Assembly: GCF_000801105.2 (NCBI RefSeq)
Contig: NC_079514.1
Coordinates: 25,770,293-25,834,292 of the forward strand
Direction of reading: 5' to 3'
Source: Raphanus sativus
Taxonomy: Eukaryota > Streptophyta > Magnoliopsida > Brassicales > Brassicaceae
Length of the DNA: 64,000 nucleotides
This document shows positions 9,364 through 19,405 of the stretch, in pieces. Below the pieces are notes generated by a model. It made no database searches. It had not been told where the DNA came from and was given only the letters and a program-made list of their open reading frames with translations. The translations under genes were made by a program, and so were the position numbers. Each line of letters starts with the position of its first letter. Position 1 is the stretch's first letter.

Positions 9364-11127
9364 TGTGGGAACCGAAATTCGCACTGTCGATTTTGATTAA
9401 GTAAAACGGAGGAAAGCTAAGTAAACCTAACTTTCCCTGAAGGTCCGGATTCTCTGCGACAACCAACGACAAGTGATCAAATAAACGCGGAAAGGTTTTA
9501 TTAAGATTTGAGACTGGACCTTAAGGAAGGCTGCCTACGTACCCCTTTCGAGGATCAAGTCGGACGTAGTTCAGTTGGAAAGATTTGAACAAGAGATCGA
9601 ACTGCCTGGCGGAGTTCGTCTAGTACGAGCGTTTGTCATAGAAACGGGCGTGTCGAGAATAACGCCTAGGGTTTCTATGAGCGGAACTCTGAGTAAAAGA
9701 ATTGTTAGATTCTTCCGAAGGAACAGAAGTCTGCGGACAAGATGAAGGCAGAACGAGAGGCGGCCAGACGTCCTAGGTCATGCCTTGCTAGTCTAACCAC
9801 CTAAGTTCTAAGTTCCCTCAGTCTAAAATCTCGGATCTGCTTTCCCTCTAGGATTTTTGCTCTGCCTTTCTTCCTCTCCCAAAGCTCCTTTATATACTCC
9901 TTCTTATGACGGTCTATTCTCCTTCAGGGCCGCAAGGCGGTCTTCTTTCCATTTTCGTCGGCTTTCATCGGGAAACTTGACATTTATTTTCGGGGAACTT
10001 GACATTTATCCTTCCGGAAATTTAGCATTTATCTTGCTATGCAAAGATAAACGTAAATCGTCGTATATATCTCAGATAATCGTAAACGGACTGTCCGATC
10101 GTGTTTGGTCCCTTTCGGGCCGTTTCCAGGACTTCCGTGGTTTTCTACGATTTCTTCGGAAGTTCTTCATTCGTTCGTAGAGTTGAGACGAGTGGTGTCT
10201 TAAGATAACCATCGCTGTTTCGTACGAAGAATTTAATATCTTTCTTCCTGTCGATATCTTACGAGTTTCCGAAGTTTTCCCGATGTTCCTAGATTGGAGT
10301 AAGAACCGGAGTTTCGTACGCGGAATCTCAATGATTCGTCCTGCGAAGACTTGGGAAAGATGCAAAGTACAGACTTCTGACGGCCGGGGCCTAGAACTTA
10401 TGCACGGAAGCTTGTCATCCGACGACCCGAGCCAGCACGGGGCTAGCCGCCCGGCGGCCATGGCCAGCACGGGCGCTAGCCGCCGTCGGCCACGGCCAGC
10501 ACGGGGCTAGCCGCCCGGCGGCCACGGCCAACACGGGCGCTAGCCGCCGGCGGCCATGGCCAGCACGGGGCTAGCCGCCCGGCGGCCACGGCCAGCACGG
10601 GGCTAGCCGCCCGGCGGCCACGGCCAGCACGGGGCTAGCCGCCCGGCGGCCACGGCCAACACAGGCGCTAGCCGCCGGCGGCCATGGCCAGCACGGGGCT
10701 AGCCGCCCGGCGGCCACGGCCAGCACGGGCGCTAGCCGCCGGCGGCCACGGCCAGCACGGGGCTAGCCGCCCGGCGGCCACGGCCAGCACGGGCGCTAGC
10801 CGCCGGCGGCCACGGCCAGCGCGGGGCTAGCCGCCCGGCGGCCACGGCCAGCACGGGCGCTAGCCGGCGGCGGCCACGGCTAGCACGGGGGCTAGCCGCC
10901 CGGCGGCTACGGACCAGCACGTGCGTCTCGACGAGGGCTTCGATTTGATATGTTGATCGTTTTCTGGGTCCTCACGGTTTGAGAGAATGGGCTCTTTGAA
11001 GTTTCAAGGGGGATTCCTTGTCGTTCGGCCTATCCAAACTTAGATCACTTCCCGTTTCTTCCGTATACTTTCGTATGATAAATAGACTTAGCCGTTGATT
11101 TCGAGATAACCGTTTTTGACCCCAACA
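9364..11127 (-). repeat. N1 3' LTR (1764 bp)
   Basis: On the plus strand it runs from TGTGGGAACCGAAATTCG to TTTTTGACCCCAACA. In element orientation a TATA box (GAGTATATAAAGGAG) lies at about 9886-9900, and the GC-rich array (10435-10920) lies 0.5-1 kb upstream of it in U3. The purine tract is at about 11128-11140. Confidence 0.9.
10435..10920. repeat. GC-rich tandem array in N1 3' LTR
   Basis: About fifteen units of roughly 31-33 bp alternate between two forms, one with GGGGCTAGCCGCCCGGCGG and one with GGCGCTAGCCGCCGGCGG, each followed by CCACGGCCAGCAC. GCTAGC and GCCGGC are self-complementary, so both strands can form hairpins. The many CpG and CHG sites would be methylation targets. ORFs across the array on both strands are by-products of the repeat. 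Confidence 0.95.
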
Positions 11128-13774
11128 GTTAGCCCCCCAGCATGCAAGATGCGGGAGCGATCTTGCGGGCGGAAGATTATGAGTTGAAAATCGAAATTTT
11201 TGGCTAAGAGTATTTCATTGCGGAAATCCACATCACCTTTGATTGGCGATCTTGAACGTGACGTCGGGAAGACCGTGAGTTCGTTGCTCAACTTCGACTC
11301 GATTCTTGCTGGTCTGAAATCCGTGTGCACCCTTGTCCTGCATTCGGAGGGTTCGGAGGACCAGGACCACGCAGTCAAGGATCGCGAAGCCGGCGCATAT
11401 GAGACATGCAGCGGTGGTGCGACCAATGGAGGCGACGGTGAGACCGTTCCTACTTTGGGTGAGTTTTGAGGATGAAGGTGATGCTCCGGGGAGCGTCTAG
11501 GTTTATCAATCCCTTTAGAGATTTTTATTTTGATTACATTTCGGCCGTTGGTTGGCCATTATCTATGATTTCGGGACTGGCCGTTGGTGGCTTTGAGTCC
11601 CTGCCCTTTTTAGGGCGTTGTATTGAACTCGCGGTATGCATTTATAAAATATTTTGCGTTTAGAACTTCTGTTTGTGGAAGTTAGAGGGGCAGGGTGTGA
11701 GTTGTCGTCTCATTCCTGCCTCCCTGACGATCACCGTATCCGTAGTTTGTACAAAGCGAGATTTTCCTGCGGTTTACGATTTACGCGAAAAGTCGTGAAA
11801 ACGTACAGACTTGAGTGAAGAGACAAGTTTTGGGATCTCGCGTCGTTGACGCTTTGCCTATGAGATGTTAAGATACAAGCAAGGCTGGGTTTAGGGCAAG
11901 ACCTAGGTTTACTCTCAGACTGAGGCTGTGCGATGACAAATCGGCTTTCGTTTTGCCTGTTTGTGATTTTAACCTGATTCGTACCGTTTTAAAATCCGCG
12001 AAGTGGTATCGGCTTATATGATTTGTCTGGGCACGAATCGAGCTACTTCCTTTACGAAGTGCTGAACCAAATTTGGATTTTTTGTATAGCGCGCTATGGG
12101 ATTCTTGTCGGATGTAAAAGAGCCTACCCTTAGGTGGCTTGTCTGTTTAGGACGTTAGAGTTCGTTTGTTGTGATCAGCAACAACGAAATGATGCCGTTT
12201 TGAAGGCGTATGAATTTGTTATCGAAAAATGTTTATCCGAGCACGAAGCGACGTCTCGCAGTGCTGTGATTTTATTTTTCTCATGCCATAAGAGGATTAT
12301 GGGCTTTCGCTTATGATTTGATTTATACTTTCGTCAAGTGTTAAGGATAGAATCCGAGTAGTCACTTCGGATTGTGATTTTGTCGCTTGGTCCGTATGCT
12401 ACTTTTTAGCGAGCGATTTTAGGTGTAAGCGATGAGAGACATGTGTCTGGATGTGATAATCGTTTTATGGATACTGGATCCGTTGTCGCAGCCGTTTAGT
12501 AGTTGGCGAATTGTGAAGGGTCGCGTAAATTTTACCAGGGGGGAAGCGTCTAACTTCACTATGTTTCGTGAAGTGTCGGCCTTCTGAGATTTGTTTTTGT
12601 AAGAATGACTCGTATAGCTCTGGGAGCTTTGCTACGAGCGTTTCTTTTCGTGCCGCATTTTATGGGGCGTATAGAACTTAATTGATTTGATGATAAGTTT
12701 AAGATCTTCCGTTTAACCATTTGGTTGTTAGGATCATGTTTCGTTATCGTATGATTTCCGATTTTGGGTTATACGACAAACTGCTTGCATAATATCCGTT
12801 TGACGTTTTACGACAAATCGTGGATTGTCTTTTTTAGCCGTTACACGGTTGGAGCGGTGGTCGCTAAGTATTGTGGATCGGCATGGAGGCTGACTTCAGC
12901 CGTTTAGCCAAGGAAGTCGTTGGTAAAAGACCAGTCCATGACCCTTTGTGTTACCGTTAAGATCGTGTTTAGTTGACGATTGTCCTTAATGGCGATGTCG
13001 AGTGCATGTTCGGGCTTTATGGAAAGACGTAGTTGGCCGAGGGACGAATAGAGTTCGTCGAGATAGACATGCCAATCCAAGTTATGGGTGATGGCTTTTC
13101 GAAACGATTTTCCACTTTAGGTTTCGTTTTTTGGCGAAAGTTGCTTCGGGTTACTCATGAAGTTTTACCGAAGGTTATTTCGTTAATTTTGTAGCTCTCC
13201 GTCGTGCCATTAGTCTCACGGAAGCGGAAAGAGTATGCCAAGGATGCGCGGCGATCGTTTCTCGGTTTTTCGAGAGATTAGATCGGTTTGCGCGTTCTGC
13301 CTAAACAGTCAAGGAACAATAGAACGAAACTAGAAGAAAATGCCTAAGACTTATCTTGCTAGACTATCCACCTAGGTTCTAAGTTCCCTAAATTTTACGG
13401 CAGTTTACAAGACGTTCCCATTCCTTTCCTACGAAAAAAATAAAACTTTGATAAAATTTTCTAAGTCGGATGTACCTTAGTCTCATTGATTACTCGAGAT
13501 TGCCTCATGTCCGTTCCTCTTTGTCTTCTACCGTTTCATCGTCAAAGGTCTTCGAAAAGTCCGATACTGAATCGAGAATCGATTTTTGATGAAACATGAA
13601 GGGACAGTGCAGAATCGTTGCAGAATCGTTGAAGCAAAGGGAGGAGAAGTAGGCGAAACTCGAAGAAGGCTAAGGTGGGTAGACAAGTGAAAACGAATGG
13701 CAAGATGTCACTCGAGTGGGGCTTCTTGTTTCGTCAAGCTATGAGCGAACTGGTCAGGTCAAGAAGCTTACGAT
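11128..13774. other. N1 internal region without recognisable genes
   Basis: About 2.65 kb between the purine tract and the degenerate repeats. I find only short ORFs, none with a recognisable motif. The same sequence is at about 48545-51190 in N2 with few changes, including a 27-bp segment present only in N2 (near 49900) and small indels. The high similarity with no coding constraint argues for recent amplification rather than function of any ORF. Confidence 0.8.
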
Positions 13775-13985
13775 ATTATTATACTTTACGAATGATGTTT
13801 CGTAAAATATTGTTGAGCTTTTATCTAACGAGAGTTTTTCACAAAATGTTGTCGAGTTAATTTTACGGAAACTGTTTTGTAAAATGTTGTCGAGTTTAAT
13901 CATGCAAAAGCTGTCTCGTGAAATATTTTCGAGAATTTATTTTACGAAAGGTGTTCCGTAAAATGTTATCGAATTTTAGCATTAG
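13775..13985. repeat. Degenerate short tandem repeats in N1
   Basis: About five diverged units of 35-45 bp share TTTACGAA, CGTAAAATGTTGTCGAGTTTA and similar strings. N2 has the same block at about 51190-51405. It directly precedes the LTR-like block. Confidence 0.65.
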
Positions 13986-14715
13986 AAACGCTGATTTTCG
14001 TCGGCCTCCATACTTATCGGGAAACTTGACATTAATCTTCGGGAAACTTAGCATTTATCTTGTTACGTAAAGATAAATGTAAATCGTCGTATCTATCTTA
14101 GATAATCGTAAACGGACTGTCCGATCACGTTTGGTCCCTTTCGGGCCGTCTCTAGGACTTCCGTTGTTTTCTACGATTTCTTCGGAAGTTCTTCATTCGT
14201 TCGTAGAGTTGAGATGAGTGGTGTCTTAAGATAACCATCGCTGTTTCGTACGAAGAATCTAAGATCTTCCTTCCCGTTGATATCTTACGAGTTTCCGAAG
14301 TGTTTCCGACGGTCTTAGCTTGTAGTAAGAACCGGAGTTTCGTACGCGGAATCTCAATGATTCGTCCTGCGAGGACTTTGGGAAAGACTCGAAGTACAGA
14401 TTTCTGACGGCCGGGGCCTGGGACTTGTGTACCAGAGATTGTTGTCCGAAGACCCGAGCCAGCACGGGGCTAGCTGCCCGGCGGCCACGGCCAGCACAAA
14501 CGCTAGCCGCCGGTGGCTACGGCCAGCACGGGGCTAGCCGCCCGGCGGCCACGGCCAGCACGGGTGCTTGCCGCCGGCGGCCACGGCCAGCACGGGGCTA
14601 GCCGCCCGGCGGCCATGGCCAGCACGGGCACTAGCCGCCGCCGGCCACGGCCAGCACGGGGCTAGCCGCCCGGCGGCCACGGCCAGCACGGGCGCTAGCC
14701 GCCCGGCGTCTACGG
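13986..14715 (-). repeat. Internal LTR-like block with GC-rich array in N1
   Basis: The first 470 bp (GATTTTCGTCGGCC onwards) align with the LTR stretch at about 9950-10430 in the same orientation but with more differences than the two LTRs show between themselves. It is followed by about eight array units (14455-14715). On the minus strand the RT frame runs straight into the array. It looks like an older LTR fragment that replaced most of pol. N2 has the equivalent at about 51405-52105. Confidence 0.8.
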
Positions 14716-15558
14716 CCAAGGCCGGGGTCGGCTGCTCGGTTCCTTCGGTTTACGAGTGTTCGTGTTCGTTATGTTGATGTCGATTCCCGGCATATCTTCC
14801 GCAGTCCAAGCGAACGTGTTAAGGTTCTTCTTGAGACACGCGATGAGTTCTGCTTTCAACGGATCGCGGAGATTGGCTCCAATCTCCACGCACCGCTCTG
14901 GGTTAGTCTCATCGAGGCAGACCGAAATTACAGGTTCGCAAGTGGGCTCACGTTTCCCTTCTAGGACCTCAGCTCTTTGCGATTGCCAGAAGATTTCTGG
15001 AGGGTCCTGCGATGCTGGTTCGTGGGTTGCTTGCTTTTTTGGTTTAGTTTCGGGCTCGGAGTTTTTCCGTTTTAACCCAGTGGCCAAGCAGACTTGCGGC
15101 GCTTTACGATCTCCTTGTATGGTTTCCACTCCGGAGAGGGTTGGAAATTTGAGGCACAGATGGAAAGTCGAGGGGATCGCTCGCATGGAATTTAACCACG
15201 GAGTCCCGACGATCGCGTTATATGCTGCTGGACCGTCGACTACCAAAAATTCCACTGTCTTCTTGACGCTCCCGGCTCTGACCGAGAGATCGACCGAGCC
15301 GAGGGTCATTGTGATGTTTCCTGAGAGTCCGATTATCGGATTATGATCGTCCGTGATAGCGTTTAGGTCGATTCCCATCCTCTCGAGGGTGTTTTTATAT
15401 ATAATATTTGTCGAGCATCCGGTGTCGACCAATATTCTCGCTACGTCGATGTCCTGGATCGTTAGTCTGATAACGAGGAGTTCGTCGTGAGGTTTGGCTT
15501 GACCAGCCGTTGCTCTATCCCCGAATGACACGATGTTGCGGACAGGTGATGTGGCCAT
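14710..15558 (-). CDS. N1 protease and truncated RT N-terminus
   Basis: I choose the ATG at 15558 (MATSPVRNIVSFGDR). Upstream codons cross a C-run and the LTR. The retropepsin region has ILVDTGCSTNIIYKNTLERM (about 15380-15440) and AIVGTPWLNSMRAIPSTFH (about 15150-15215). A linker and the start of the Tat RT follow (LNTFAWTAEDMPGIDIN near 14770-14820), and the frame ends inside the GC-rich array. Everything after the first RT block is missing. The 282-residue product would be an isolated protease with a foreign tail. N2 keeps the protease part. Confidence 0.8.
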   Translation of the reverse strand: MATSPVRNIVSFGDRATAGQAKPHDELLVIRLTIQDIDVARILVDTGCSTNIIYKNTLERMGIDLNAITDDHNPIIGLSGNITMTLGSVDLSVRAGSVKKTVEFLVVDGPAAYNAIVGTPWLNSMRAIPSTFHLCLKFPTLSGVETIQGDRKAPQVCLATGLKRKNSEPETKPKKQATHEPASQDPPEIFWQSQRAEVLEGKREPTCEPVISVCLDETNPERCVEIGANLRDPLKAELIACLKKNLNTFAWTAEDMPGIDINITNTNTRKPKEPSSRPRPWP

Positions 15559-15604
15559 GCTGTTGTTATCAATCGTAGGTTTTTGAGTAAGAGAATCCGA
15601 CCCC

Positions 15605-15627
15605 CCCCCCCTCCTTCTAGCGCCAAA
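15605..15627 (-). other. N1 primer-binding site
   Basis: On the minus strand the site reads GTTTGGCGCTAGAAGGAGG and continues into a G-run. It shares its core with the T4 site at 7338-7356. The homopolymer length differs between N1 and N2. Confidence 0.7.
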
Positions 15628-15628
15628 C

Positions 15629-17533
15629 TGTGGGAACCGAAATTCGCACTGTCGATTTTGATTAAGTAAAACGGAGGAAAGCTAAGTAAACCTAACTTTC
15701 CCTGAAGGTCCGGATTCTCTGCGACAACCAACGACAAGTGATCAAATAAACGCGGAAAGGTTTTATTAAGATTTGAGACTGGACCTTAAGGAAGGCTGCC
15801 TACGTACCCCTTTCGAGGATCAAGTCGGACGTAGTTCAGTTGGAAGGGTTTGAACAAGAGATCGAACTGCCTGGCGGAGTTCGTCTAGTACGAGCGTTAG
15901 TCATAGAAACGGGCATGTCGAGAATAATGCCTAGGGTTTCTATGTGCGGAGCTCTAAGTAAAAGGATTGTTAGATCCTTCCGAGAGAGACATGAGTCTGC
16001 GATTGAGATTTGAGACTGGACCTTAAGGAAGGCTGCCTACGTACCCCTTTCGAGGATCAAGTCGGACGTAGTTCAGTTGGAAAGATTTGAACAAGAGATC
16101 GAACTGCCTGGCGGAGTTCGTCTAGTACGAGCGTTTGTCATAGAAACGGGCGTGTCGAGAATAACGCCTAGGGTTTCTATGAGCGGAACTCTGAGTAAAA
16201 GAATTGTTAGATTCTTCCGAAGGAACAGAAGTCTGCGGACAAGATGAAGGCAGAACGAGAGGCGGCCAGACGTCCTAGGTCATGCCTTGCTAGTCTAACC
16301 ACCTAAGTTCTAAGTTCCCTCAGTCTAAAATCTCGGATCTGCTTTCCCTCTAGGATTTTTGCTCTGCCTTTCTTCCTCTCCCAAAGCTCCTTTATATACT
16401 CCTTCTTATGACGGTCTATTCTCCTTCTGGGCCGCAAGGCGGGCTTCTTTCCATTTTCGTCGGCTTTCATCGGGAAACTTGACATTTATTTTCGGGAAAC
16501 TTGACATTTATCCTTCCGGAAATTTAGCATTTATCTTGCTATGCAAAGATAAACGTAAATCGTCGTATATATCTCAGATAATCGTAAACGGACTGTCCGA
16601 TCGTGTTTGGTCCCTTTCGGGCCGTTTCCAGGACTTCCGTGGTTTTCTACGATTTCTTCGGAAGTTCTTCATTCGTTCGTAGAGTTGAGACGAGTGGTGT
16701 CTTAAGATAACCATCGCTGTTTCGTACGAAGAATTTAATATATTTCTTCCTGTCGATATCTTACGAGTTTCCGAAGTTTTCCCGACGTTCCTAGATTGGA
16801 GTAAGAACCGGAGTTTCGTACGCGGAATCTCAATGATTCGTCCTGCGAAGACTTGGGAAAGATGCAAAGTACAGACTTCTGACGGCCGGGGCCTAGAACT
16901 TATGCACGGAAGCTTGTCATCCGACGACCCGAGCCAGCACGGGGCTAGCCGCCCGACGGCCATGGCCAGCACGGGCGCTAGCCGCCGGCGGCCATGGCCA
17001 GCACGGGAGCTAGCCGCCGGCGGCCATGGCCAGCACGGGGCTAGCCGCCCGGCGGCCACGGCCAGCACGGGGCTAGCCGCCCGGCGGCCACGGCCAGCAC
17101 GGGGCTAGCCGCCCGGCGGCCACGGCCAGCACGGGCGCTAGCCGCCGGCGGCCACGGCCAGCACGGGGCTAGCCGCCCGGCGGCCACGGCCAGCACGGGC
17201 GCTAGCCGCCGGCGGCCACGGCCAGCGCGGGGCTAGCCGCCCGGCGGCCACGGCCAGCACGGGCGCTAGCCGCCGGCGGCCACGGCCAGCACGGGGGCTA
17301 GCCGCCCGGCGGCTACGGACCAGCATGTGCGTCTCGACGAGGGCTTCGATTTGATATGTTGATCGTTTTCTGGGTCCTCACGGTTTGAGAGAACGGGCTC
17401 TTTGAAGTTTCAAGGGGGATTCCTTGTCGTTCGGCCTATCCAAACTTAGATCACTTCCCGTTTCTTCCGTATACTTTCGTATGACAAATAGACTTAGCCG
17501 TTGATTTCGAGATAACCGTTTTTGACCCCAACA
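15629..17533 (-). repeat. N1 5' LTR (1905 bp) with internal duplication
   Basis: It has the same ends as 9364-11127. A stretch of about 235 bp occurs twice in tandem (about 15771-16002 and 16003-16240). The second copy matches the N1 3' LTR, while the first carries variants seen in N2 (GGGCATGTCGAG, TATGTGCGG). The GC-rich array is at 16930-17325 and the TATA box at about 16391-16405. Confidence 0.88.
16930..17325. repeat. GC-rich tandem array in N1 5' LTR
   Basis: It has the same two-form units as the array at 10435-10920 but about three units fewer, so array length changed after insertion or during replication. Confidence 0.93.
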
Positions 17534-17538
17534 CCGGC

Positions 17539-17761
17539 TTGTTGATTTGGTGGTCAGCCAATCATCTTTGTGTGTTCTTTGGTGGTTAGCCAACGCACTA
17601 CATCCGTTCTTTGGTGGTTAGCCTTAGACCGAGGGTATATCAAGAGTCATTCCACACCTCTTGACGATCTATTCATTCCATTCCAGTTCCGGAAGTGCCT
17701 TCGCCTTCTCGGTTCATATCAACATCCGGCTAAAGTGATCCTCCCGATTTTGGGTCTATCA
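17539..17761 (+). repeat. R1 5' LTR, right piece
   Basis: It continues the LTR from 9363 (one CCGGC copy at 17534-17538 is the N1 duplication) and ends GGGTCTATCA at 17761. The repeated string TTTGGTGGTTAGCC/TTTGGTGGTCAGCC occurs three times. Confidence 0.9.
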
Positions 17762-17763
17762 TT

Positions 17764-17777
17764 TGGTATCAGAGCCA
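17764..17777 (+). other. R1 primer-binding site for initiator tRNA-Met
   Basis: TGGTATCAGAGCCA lies two bases after the LTR end. TGGTATCAGAGC is the standard complement of the plant initiator tRNA-Met 3' end. Confidence 0.9.
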
Positions 17778-18211
17778 CTTTGGCTGGTTTGTTTTCTATC
17801 TTCTTTTCACCTTCTCATCTCTTCATTATTTCTTATTTCTTTTTTTGATCCGGGCTGTTCCTTTACTCCTTTGTGATCGCCATTTAAAAAAAAAAATTTC
17901 AGAAAAAAAAGAAAAAAGAAAAAAAAAAAGTAAAAAAGTAAAATTTTTTTGGCTTGAATCACTTCTGAAGAGAAAGCCTGCTGGCCGAGGAGAAATCCGG
18001 CCTTAGGATAGTTAAGGCGGATCCACAAAAAAAAAATCTCTTCATATTTCTTTCTCCTTTCTTTTTCCCACAAAGTTTGTTTTGGGTTTTGATTGCTGAA
18101 TTTTGACTGCCTATCATCCTTTGAACCAGTGAAAGAACTCCGAGTGACCATCTAAAATCGTGAGCTAAACACTTGAGAGTGTGAGAATTTTTATGTGCTA
18201 ACGTTTGTTAA
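17778..18211 (+). other. R1 untranslated leader
   Basis: It is AT-rich, with an A-rich stretch at 17885-17945 and T-rich blocks. It ends with GTGTTTCAG, which resembles a splice acceptor, directly before the gag-like frame. No gene is visible. Confidence 0.6.
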
Positions 18212-19405
18212 GTGTTTCAGGATGTTTGGACTTCTCAAGAAATCAAACCACTACAAGATGATATCTTCTTTCCTTTTAAAACTGTTTCGGAAAAAGAGCA
18301 ATTAATTTTTAAAAATAAGAAACAGTTTGCTCCTAATAGGTTTGATTTTGTGCAGAAACAAAGGAAGAGAGAAAACAGGTCTGATGATGAGAAGTGGGTC
18401 AGAAGTGGTGATCGTCCCTTCACCAAAACCAAGAGAAGCAGCCGTGATGTGTTTGATCAGAATGAGATTCAGACTTATGCCAGTTTGGAGAAGATGTTGC
18501 ATAGGGCGATTCATGCTGTCCGGCAACTCAAAAGGAAGGGAAACACCAACACTTCTTCAGCACCAAAACAGCAATGTAAGTCTTCTTATCTTTCAACTTC
18601 TGATTTGAAAACTAATGAGATTTCTTTTGATAAAAGCAAAGCTGTGAAACCCACAAGCAAAGCTCTTTCTACCAGGTGCTTCAAATGCCATAGGGTCGGT
18701 CATTATGCCAACAAGTGCCAAAAACAGAAATCATTGGTGACTTTGGAGAAAGTTGAAACAGAGCCAGAAAAGGAAGATCCTTTGCCAATTTTTGATGACT
18801 ATGAACATGAACCGAAGGAAGTGTCAGATGGAGAGCAAAACCGTGGTCATCAAGAAGGATCTTCTTCCATTCACAAACCGGACCGAACTCAAGGTGAGCC
18901 AAGTTCTGATTATGGTTATTTTGCTTATAATCCTTTTCCTTTTAATGTTTCAGATTTGAGGACAAATCTTTTTGAAGAGGGAGAGTATGATAGAACCAAA
19001 ATCGAGCACCGTCCTTTTTGGTTTATAGACACGGCCCATGATGGTGATCATGTCGACCAGCTTGATCCAATCGAGATTTTCCATCATATCGTGACACTAC
19101 TTTGGAGCTAGATGAGCTGAGTGAGATAAGTGACACTACTATGAAGCTGGATGAGCTAAGTGACACTAACTTGGAGCTGAATGAGCTAAGTGACACTGAA
19201 GAAGGAACTGGTTTAGCTCCTGGGCGAAATGAGCCTTTTTCGGCCCACCGAAAAATTCATAACAAATTCAATTTGGGTCCGTTTTACTCCAAATTCGACC
19301 AGGCCTTTCCTGATGGTCTCCTGCCCATTTGCATCAAGAAATATCAACAAAAGGAGTCAAAGTCGTGCCTAGGAAAGATGCATTCAAACTATGGTCGAAA
19401 TTCAT
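18212..19405 (+). pseudogene. gag: R1 gag-like protein with CCHC zinc knuckle, C-terminus inside the 3' LTR
   Basis: The open frame has no ATG in its first 90 codons, so the true start is either upstream of a splice acceptor or lost. It is basic over the first 180 residues. The CCHC knuckle CFKCHRVGHYANKC (CX2CX4HX4C) is at about 18680-18722, followed by an acidic stretch. The frame crosses into the 3' LTR at 18988 and stops at 19109 because of a small deletion near 19080. The 5' LTR copy keeps the frame open there and reads on through the DELSDT repeats to 9158, so the intact protein would have ended about 415 bp inside the LTR (19405). Protease and pol are absent. Confidence 0.72.

Larger units (their letters stand above)
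9364..17533 (-). mobile_element. N1: non-autonomous Tat-like element, pol-less, with GC-rich arrays
   Basis: N1 is a minus-strand element flanked by CCGGC (9359-9363 and 17534-17538), inserted in the 5' LTR of R1. The LTRs are 9364-11127 (3') and 15629-17533 (5'). The 4.5-kb internal part holds a primer site, a protease plus the first residues of RT, an LTR-like block with a GC-rich array and about 2.9 kb without recognisable genes, ending in the purine tract CTGGGGGGCTAAC. It lacks gag, most of RT, RNase H and integrase, so it must be moved by another element. N2 is a second copy. Confidence 0.92.

Noticed and set aside
10435..10920. Regularly spaced GC-rich repeats that resemble a repeat-spacer array
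   Set aside because: Units are contiguous with no unique spacers, lie inside LTRs and occur in a plant retroelement. This is a tandem array, not a CRISPR.
10732..10920. Ala/Arg/Pro-rich ORFs across the GC-rich arrays (also 14534-14719, 17138-17326, 47812-48054, 54209-54670)
   Set aside because: They follow from the repeat unit having no stop in several frames on both strands. Length varies with unit number and there is no other coding sign.
11200..11469. 89-codon ORF in N1, also in N2 (48616-48885), as a gene
   Set aside because: It is identical in both copies only because the copies are young. There is no motif and no start or leader signal.
17764..17777. tRNA-Met-like sequence as a tRNA gene
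   Set aside because: Only the 14 bases complementary to the tRNA 3' end are present. It is a primer-binding site.
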